From positions 1-10,913 of the forward strand of contig JACQFU010000171.1 of the NCBI GenBank assembly GCA_016199905.1: 10,913 bases of DNA, read 5' to 3'. The position numbers and the translations under genes are program-made. The notes beneath the pieces were generated by a model. That model was not told where the DNA came from and did no database searches. It was given only the letters and a program-made list of their open reading frames with translations. The DNA comes from Candidatus Wallbacteria bacterium (GTDB taxonomy: Bacteria > Muiribacteriota > UBA6191 > JACPRK01). How positions within the stretch are numbered: position 1 is the first letter of the stretch; every line of letters begins with the position of its first letter. Below are positions 6,451 through 10,913 of the stretch, piece by piece.

Positions 6451-8853
6451 ATGGCGCTCAACGTCGACAACCCCGCATCCATCGCCGCCGAGCTGGGGCC
6501 CGACTTCGCCAGGACGTTCGACGTGCTGGGTGTCCTGGGCAAGGGCGGCATGGGCATCGTCCTGAGGTGCAGGCAGAAGGACCTGGGCCGCGAGGTCGCC
6601 GTCAAGCTGATGCTCGAGCACGAGCCCGATCAGAGGCAACGCTTCCATCGGGAGGGAAAGCTGCTTGCCATGCTTCGCCATCCCAACCTGATCACCGTGC
6701 TGGCCACGGGCGAAGCGCGCGGCAGACCTTACCTGGTCTTCGAGCTGGTGATCGGCCAAACCCTGCGAGAGACGCTGGACCGGTTCGGGCAGATGGAGAT
6801 CGAGCGCGGAGCCCAGATCGTTCGCCAGGTCGCCGAGGCGCTGGCTTTGGCCCACGAGAAAGGCATCCTCCACCGCGACGTGAAGGCGACCAACATCCTC
6901 CTCACGCCGGATGGGACTGCCAAGCTGGGCGACTTCGGCCTGGCGCTGGCCATGGAGAGCCGCGAACGCCTCACTCGCTCGGGCATCTTCATGGGCACTC
7001 CCGAATACACGGCCCCGGAAGTGATCCGCGGGGATACCCCACAACCGTCCTCCGACCTCTACTCGCTGGGAATGGTCCTCTACGAGACGCTCTCGGGCCA
7101 CACCTCTTTTGGTAGTCTCCCGCTGCAGGAGCTCATGAAGGCCCATCTCGACAAGGAAGCGCCGTTGCTGCGCACCTTGCGGCCCGATGTCCCGCTCTGG
7201 CTGGAATACGTCGTGAAGCGCCTCCTGGCCAAGGACTCCAAGAAACGCTACCAGAGCGCAGGCCACCTCGCACAGGTCCTGGCAGACGGTCTCGAGGGCC
7301 GCGGCGAGGCTGTGGAGGCCGTGGCTAACCAGCCGACGCGCGCGCTGAAGATCAGCCGCGACTTGACCGAGCTCGCTCCCGGCTCCGCCGATCGCCCCGG
7401 GGACGCCCAGCGCACGATGCAGCTGGGCCGCGGCCGCCCCGCGACGTCGGTGCGCGGTCGCCGGACCCGCGTCGCCATGGCCATTGGAGCCGCGGCGTTA
7501 CTCCTGCTGGGAGCGGGCCTGGCTCTCTCACACCGTCCGGCCCCGCCTGTCCGCGTCTTCGACCTCAAGTCCGAGGCTGGCCAGACCCAGGCCCGGGTGC
7601 TCTGGAAAACGAGTGTTCCCGTCCGGAGCTGGCTCGAAGTGGCGCGTGCCGACGACACGAGTCGCTTCACGTCCGTTCCACGGCCGGGCCAGGATCCCGC
7701 GCGCGACCATTCCCAGCTGCTCTCCGGCCTTGCAGCCGACACGGCCTACCGAATCCGCGCGCTCTGCGAGGACCGCTCGGTCTCGCTCGATCATCCGCTG
7801 AGGACCGCCGCCTTCGAGCGCCCGCGCTTCCGGGTCGACAGCGCCCGGTTCGCCGCGCTGGAGGTCCGCACACGCGAGCCACTCGACGCAACGCTCGCGA
7901 TCGGCGAACGGCGTCTGACCGCCAGTCCCCCGGGCCGCGCGACCACGTTCAGCTTCCCCCTCGACACCGCCGACATCCTGTTCGGCATCGAACGCCCGCT
8001 GCTGGTCTACTCGGGACTGCCCGGGCAGCAAGTCCAGTCGCCGCTGCCGGCCGTGCTGCCGATCGCACGCGACATCCTCTCCCGAATCGACATGCCCTCG
8101 TTCGGGCGTCTGTTCACCGAGCTCTACGGGCGCAACGTGCGCTCGAAGCCGGACCGGGAGAGGATCTTCGCGCGCGTGAAACAGCTTTCGGTCTTGCCGT
8201 ATTACAACCAGTTCAAGCCGCTGGCGGAGGCCTACTTCAAGGGGCCTCCCGAGGTCCCGGAAGATCAGAGGGTCGAGTTCTACAACCGGCTGCTTGACCT
8301 GGAAGTGCTCGACGCCTCCGCGCTCGACTTCAAGCTGCCGCTGCCCGTCGGATTCGCGCAGACGACGAAGTGCTTCGTGGAGCGCTTCTTCAATACGCCC
8401 CCGTTCAAGCCGCAGTTCCACTGGAGCACGGATTTCCAGCTGAAGAGGGACGGCTTCTGGCTGCCCCGCGGGGACGATCCCGAGCTGTTCCGCATCCGGC
8501 GCAACGTCATCAGCTTCACCACCGACGTCCAGGACCGGCACACCTTCCGGGTGAGCATCGCCCCCGCGGAGCTGGCCAAGCTGAAAAGGGCCGCCATCGT
8601 GCTCAAGGTGAGCAACCTGGTTCTGCGGAGCTACTTCGAACTGACGGTGAACGGCCGGCTGAAGATGGTCTATCGCCCAACCGAGAGCTGGGATTACGAC
8701 CCGTTGTCCACCGAGACGTCGATTGGCAACGCGTTCTCCTCCCGCTTCCTGAAGCCGGGTCCGAACACTCTCGAGATCGAGATGAAGGACAGCCCGGGCG
8801 TGTCGCCGATCACCTCGGCCCAGATCTGGGCGATCGACGTGCTGGGGGAGTAG
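6451..8853 (+). CDS. Transmembrane Ser/Thr protein kinase (Hanks type) with large extracytoplasmic sensor region
   Basis: This 800-residue protein has an N-terminal cytoplasmic kinase domain (about 23-280) with every catalytic element: Gly loop GKGGMG (30-35), Lys52 (VAVK), HRDVKATN with Asp143 and Asn148, DFG at 161-163, activation-segment GTPEYTAPE (182-190) and the RYQSA end motif. A Ser/Thr/Arg-containing juxtamembrane stretch (about 281-340) leads to one transmembrane helix (about 341-360). Outside are a probable fibronectin type III-like beta domain (about 366-455), a second beta-rich part (about 456-530), a more helical part (about 535-650), and a C-terminal beta-sandwich-like region (about 695-800) resembling galactose-binding or jelly-roll folds. 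No PASTA repeats are present. It should phosphorylate Ser/Thr in response to an external signal. The FHA protein gene 9 nt away on the other strand is a natural candidate partner. No strong ribosome site precedes the ATG. Confidence 0.96.
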   Translation: MALNVDNPASIAAELGPDFARTFDVLGVLGKGGMGIVLRCRQKDLGREVAVKLMLEHEPDQRQRFHREGKLLAMLRHPNLITVLATGEARGRPYLVFELVIGQTLRETLDRFGQMEIERGAQIVRQVAEALALAHEKGILHRDVKATNILLTPDGTAKLGDFGLALAMESRERLTRSGIFMGTPEYTAPEVIRGDTPQPSSDLYSLGMVLYETLSGHTSFGSLPLQELMKAHLDKEAPLLRTLRPDVPLWLEYVVKRLLAKDSKKRYQSAGHLAQVLADGLEGRGEAVEAVANQPTRALKISRDLTELAPGSADRPGDAQRTMQLGRGRPATSVRGRRTRVAMAIGAAALLLLGAGLALSHRPAPPVRVFDLKSEAGQTQARVLWKTSVPVRSWLEVARADDTSRFTSVPRPGQDPARDHSQLLSGLAADTAYRIRALCEDRSVSLDHPLRTAAFERPRFRVDSARFAALEVRTREPLDATLAIGERRLTASPPGRATTFSFPLDTADILFGIERPLLVYSGLPGQQVQSPLPAVLPIARDILSRIDMPSFGRLFTELYGRNVRSKPDRERIFARVKQLSVLPYYNQFKPLAEAYFKGPPEVPEDQRVEFYNRLLDLEVLDASALDFKLPLPVGFAQTTKCFVERFFNTPPFKPQFHWSTDFQLKRDGFWLPRGDDPELFRIRRNVISFTTDVQDRHTFRVSIAPAELAKLKRAAIVLKVSNLVLRSYFELTVNGRLKMVYRPTESWDYDPLSTETSIGNAFSSRFLKPGPNTLEIEMKDSPGVSPITSAQIWAIDVLGE

Positions 8854-8862
8854 CCAGGTCCT

Positions 8863-9429
8863 CTACTTGGGAACCGGCGTGGGGCCGCCGCCGCCCAGGT
8901 TGCGGAACAGGTTCAGCAACGCGGAGGTGATGTCCTTGAACTTGATGAGGCCGAGCAGCACGCCCACGACCACGATGAGCGGGATGGCGATGAGGCTCAC
9001 CTCGAAGGCGGCCTTGGCGACTTCCTTCAGGAAGACGTCCTTTCGCTCGATCTTGAGGAACTCGATGCCCGCCTGCAGGAACTTCTTCTCGCTGTCTTCG
9101 AGCTTCTCCAGCAAGTAGTCCATCGCGTTCTCGCGGTCGGCCTGCGCGTTGTCGACGAAGAGGAAGTTCTCACCGATCTTTACCTTGTCGCCGACGGACA
9201 GGACGGTGCTCTTGACCGTCTTGTTGTTGACGAACGTGCCGTTTTTGCTGCTGAGGTCGGTCAGGATGAAGCCCTTGACCGTACGTTCGATCGTCGCATG
9301 GTTGCGCGACACGTGCGACCCCGGCAGCACCAGATGGTTGTCGCTGGAGCGGCCGATGGTCGTGATGCGGTCCTTGATCCGGAACTCGGTGGCCTCCGAG
9401 TCCCGGTTCACCACGATCAGCTTGATCAC
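8863..9429 (-). CDS. FHA-domain protein with C-terminal transmembrane helix
   Basis: The 188-residue protein begins with a forkhead-associated domain (about 1-92), which binds phosphothreonine peptides. The signature residues are all there: GRS at 26-28, SRNH at 41-44 and KNGTFVN at 62-68. A charged, probably helical linker follows (about 96-140), then one membrane helix (about 143-162, SLIAIPLIVVVGVLLGL) and a short Gly/Pro-rich tail. The FHA domain should face the cytoplasm, as in tail-anchored proteins. I chose the GTG at 9427-9429 because GGGAGGA lies 7 nt upstream and the FHA fold starts at once; a TTG at 9498 would add 23 residues with no FHA match. It converges on the Ser/Thr kinase gene with a 9-nt gap, so it may read out phosphothreonine made by that kinase. 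That link is inference. Confidence 0.94.
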   Translation of the reverse strand: MIKLIVVNRDSEATEFRIKDRITTIGRSSDNHLVLPGSHVSRNHATIERTVKGFILTDLSSKNGTFVNNKTVKSTVLSVGDKVKIGENFLFVDNAQADRENAMDYLLEKLEDSEKKFLQAGIEFLKIERKDVFLKEVAKAAFEVSLIAIPLIVVVGVLLGLIKFKDITSALLNLFRNLGGGGPTPVPK

Positions 9430-9436
9430 GGACACG

Positions 9437-9443
9437 TCCTCCC
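9437..9443 (-). promoter_or_regulatory. Ribosome binding site deciding the FHA gene start
   Basis: The minus strand reads GGGAGGA, 7 nt before GTG at 9429. A second GTG two codons upstream (9435) lies directly against the site and is too close to be used well. Confidence 0.65.
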
Positions 9444-9759
9444 GGACGGGCTCGTGGTACGCGCGGTCGAGGTACCGTATGTTGCTGGCTGCTTGCAAGT
9501 CCGTTTCCGAGCTTCGCAGGGCCGCACGACCGATGTGCGGGCGATCCCTCTGCTTCCTCGTATCGGTTGTCTTGCATCCATGAGTTTAGTCCTCGCGAGC
9601 GCCCCGACTCCTCGCTGCCAATTATGCGGCCCGGAGGGCGGCCCGCGCAACGGCGCCAGCCGCTGAAAATTTCTTTCAAACATTTCGGGGTTTCATGGAA
9701 TCATTGAGGGTGGACACTCCGCCAACGGGGCCGCCCCGCGCCCCAGCCGCCCAGGTCCG

Positions 9760-9775
9760 GCCTCCCAAGGGAGGC
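9760..9775 (+). repeat. Inverted repeat next to the lipoprotein ribosome site
   Basis: GCCTCCC and GGGAGGC are separated by AA and can form a stem of six to seven pairs. The hairpin ends one base before the AAGGAG ribosome site at 9777-9782, and the GGGAGG arm itself resembles a Shine-Dalgarno sequence. In RNA it could affect translation initiation or mRNA stability of the lipoprotein gene. Confidence 0.45.
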
Positions 9776-9776
9776 G

Positions 9777-9782
9777 AAGGAG
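9777..9782 (+). promoter_or_regulatory. Ribosome binding site of the lipoprotein gene
   Basis: AAGGAG lies 5 nt before the ATG at 9788. Together with the lipobox it fixes this start; an in-frame ATG at 9695 would put a 31-residue Pro-rich extension before the signal peptide. Confidence 0.75.
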
Positions 9783-9787
9783 ACACG

Positions 9788-10606
9788 ATGCGCCCCAACC
9801 GTTCCCTCTTCCTGGGCAGCATGCTGGCTGCAGCTCTGGGCCTGGCGGGTTGCGGCGCGGGCGACACCGTGGTCATCCAGACGCAGCCCGCGGCCGACGG
9901 CGATAACACCGCCACCGCGCAGGCCTCCCAGGGAACCATCATCATCGTCCGGCGCGTGCGCCGCCGGCCGCCTGCACCCGGCGCCGGCACCGCCGACCCC
10001 GGCAACACGCCCACCGTCGGCGGCAACGGTCCCGGCGCGCCGGTCACGCCCCCGCCCAACGTCACGCCCGGCACCCCGCCCACCGGCGGCGCCCAGTTCG
10101 ACGCCAACGCCCAGGCCGTTATCGACAAGTACAACCTCGTCATCACGGGCGCCGACGCCAGCGGCGAGAGTCTGAACAACGTCCTGCGGGCCGCCCAGCT
10201 CTACCAGCCCCGCCAGCACAAGCTGCTGGTCCGCATCCAGCGCGACCCGGCCAAGCTGCCCATCGCCGGCGTCTGGTGGTCCACCGGCAACGGCGCCACC
10301 ACCGAGCTCTACCAGCCCCAGATGGCCCACGTTCCCGACCACGAAATCGCCCACGACCTCACGCTGAAGGTCAATCCGGGCGCGGGCAACCGCCTCGGCA
10401 ACGACATCGTCGCCAACCAGAACGATCCGTCGGTCTTCCCCAGCTCCTACGCTCACAGCGCCGTCCCCGAGGCGATGGCCGAGGCGCTATCGACCTGGGC
10501 CGAGAAGGTCGGCTTCCCGGGCGGCGGTTCGGCCTTCTACAATCCGCCCGCAGCGATCGTCGCGGACTTGCAGCCCTTCCTGGCCGACGGGCTTCGAAAT
10601 AAGTGA
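9788..10606 (+). CDS. Lipoprotein with HExxH metallopeptidase-type motif
   Basis: This 272-residue protein has a lipoprotein signal peptide (1-21) ending in the lipobox LAGC with Cys22, so it should be lipid-anchored in the envelope. A low-complexity Pro/Gly/Thr linker (about 61-101), preceded by a basic patch RRVRRR, leads to the C-terminal domain (about 102-272). This domain contains HEIAH at 185-189, the HExxH zinc-binding and catalytic pattern of zincin peptidases. Glu228 and Glu232 in the helix PEAMAEALSTW, about 40 residues later, are candidates for a third ligand as in gluzincins. I do not recognise the family beyond this, and HExxH occurs by chance in some proteins, so peptidase activity is a hypothesis. 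The stop overlaps the next start (GTGA), implying coupling to the pilin-like gene. Confidence 0.88.
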   Translation: MRPNRSLFLGSMLAAALGLAGCGAGDTVVIQTQPAADGDNTATAQASQGTIIIVRRVRRRPPAPGAGTADPGNTPTVGGNGPGAPVTPPPNVTPGTPPTGGAQFDANAQAVIDKYNLVITGADASGESLNNVLRAAQLYQPRQHKLLVRIQRDPAKLPIAGVWWSTGNGATTELYQPQMAHVPDHEIAHDLTLKVNPGAGNRLGNDIVANQNDPSVFPSSYAHSAVPEAMAEALSTWAEKVGFPGGGSAFYNPPAAIVADLQPFLADGLRNK

Positions 10607-10913
10607 CCGGATCGCGCGACAGCGCGGGCGTCGGGCTCCCCCTGCTGATCGTCCTCAGCCTGCTCGGCATCCTGGCCTTCCTCGGCTTTCGGCAACTGTT
10701 CTTCGCTTCGCACGTCAACGCCGAGGCCAGCCGCGGCGCCTGGGGCGAGATCGCCCTGAACGTCGCGGACTCGGCCGTCGAAGAGCTGATGCACCGCGTG
10801 CAGTCGGATTCCGGCGACCCGTCACGCAAGTTGTTCCACGAGCTGAGAAAGGACGTGCTCGCCGGCCAGTCGGGCGAACTGCCGATTCCCGACTCGACCC
10901 GCCTGGACGTGGC
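10603..10913 (+). CDS. PilX/pseudopilin-like membrane protein, N-terminal part (runs off window)
   Basis: The frame starts with GTG at 10603-10605, inside the lipoprotein stop (GTGA), and is open to the window end, giving 103 residues. A short N-terminus with SAGVGLPLLIVLSLLGILAF forms a transmembrane helix (about 11-33). It is followed by an amphipathic helix with AEASRGAWGEIALNVADSAV and EELMHRV. A short pre-helix leader, a hydrophobic helix and then an Ala/Glu-rich helix with a D/E-S-A-x-E-E motif is the layout of PilX and other minor pilin-like proteins of type IV pilus systems. The canonical Glu at position 5 of mature pilins is not seen, as in GspK/PilX-type members. No strong ribosome site is present, so coupling to the lipoprotein is likely. 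The family call is tentative because most of the protein is missing. Confidence 0.65.
   Translation, partial: MTGSRDSAGVGLPLLIVLSLLGILAFLGFRQLFFASHVNAEASRGAWGEIALNVADSAVEELMHRVQSDSGDPSRKLFHELRKDVLAGQSGELPIPDSTRLDV

Larger units (their letters stand above)
9430..9787. other. Gene-free divergent region between the FHA gene and the lipoprotein gene
   Basis: These 358 nt separate two divergent genes and I see no convincing gene or known RNA in them. Contents worth noting are a 6-bp inverted repeat CCGCAC/GTGCGG at 9522-9540 with a 7-nt loop, an A+T-rich island at about 9664-9715 that contrasts with the GC-rich surroundings and contains the near-palindrome TGAAAATTTCTTTCA (9664-9678), and an inverted repeat at 9760-9775 just before the lipoprotein ribosome site. 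No clear sigma70 promoter pair is visible for either gene; the A+T island is the best place to expect the lipoprotein promoter. Confidence 0.5.

Noticed and set aside
9430..9498. TTG start at 9498 adding 23 residues to the FHA protein
   Set aside because: The extra residues do not resemble an FHA N-terminus, and GGGAGGA stands 7 nt before the GTG at 9429.
9522..9540. CCGCAC/GTGCGG hairpin as a terminator for a facing gene
   Set aside because: No T run follows on either strand, and both flanking genes read away from it.
9695..9787. ATG at 9695 as the lipoprotein start
   Set aside because: It would put a Pro-rich stretch before the lipoprotein signal peptide; the ATG at 9788 has AAGGAG and places the lipobox Cys at residue 22.
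1..10913. tRNA or rRNA genes, CRISPR repeats, insertion sequence ends, prophage or toxin-antitoxin genes
   Set aside because: I looked for these on both strands and saw no cloverleaf, regular repeat-spacer pattern, transposase or matching terminal inverted repeats.

Overview
The window is GC-rich bacterial chromosome (codon third positions are nearly all G or C). It holds nine protein genes, the first and last cut by the window edges. I see no RNA gene, insertion sequence, CRISPR array or phage gene. The gene set suggests a Gram-negative (diderm) bacterium with a fairly large, signalling-rich genome: an AsmA-like envelope protein, a UbiB/ABC1 kinase, a Hanks-type Ser/Thr kinase with an FHA partner, a lipoprotein with a lipobox, and a pilin-like protein. 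I cannot name the phylum from sequence alone. Myxococcota-, Planctomycetota- or Riflebacteria-like lineages would fit, but that is a guess.

Layout: (1) 1-206, + strand, 3' end of a response-regulator receiver domain. (2) 220-1827, - strand, exported subtilisin-like protease of bacillopeptidase F type with a C-terminal membrane anchor. (3) 1828-1932, a compact divergent promoter region. (4) 1933-5525, + strand, a two-gene operon: an AsmA-like protein and a UbiB/AarF-family atypical kinase joined by an ATGA overlap. (5) 5535-6170, - strand, small secreted protein of unknown function, with a strong sigma70-like promoter about 200 nt upstream of its start. (6) 6451-8853, + strand, transmembrane Ser/Thr protein kinase with a large extracytoplasmic sensor region. 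(7) 8863-9429, - strand, FHA-domain membrane protein. (8) 9430-9787, gene-free divergent region. (9) 9788-10606, + strand, lipoprotein with an HEIAH metallopeptidase-type motif. (10) 10603-10913, + strand, start of a PilX/pseudopilin-like membrane protein, overlapping the lipoprotein stop by GTGA.

How the genes may work together: the theme is the cell envelope. The AsmA-like protein and the UbiB-like protein probably act on membrane lipids, and their overlap suggests matched production. The Ser/Thr kinase and the FHA protein are neighbours, both predicted to sit in the membrane with cytoplasmic signalling domains, so they form a plausible phospho-threonine relay. The lipoprotein and pilin-like gene form another coupled pair. 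Genes alternate strands, and the three convergent junctions are only 9 to 13 nt long, leaving no room for ordinary intergenic terminators.

Nothing here is a proven new system. The best leads are the AsmA-UbiB coupling, the uncharacterised sensor region of the kinase and its FHA partner, the HEIAH lipoprotein next to a pilin-like gene, and the long leader of the small secreted protein.
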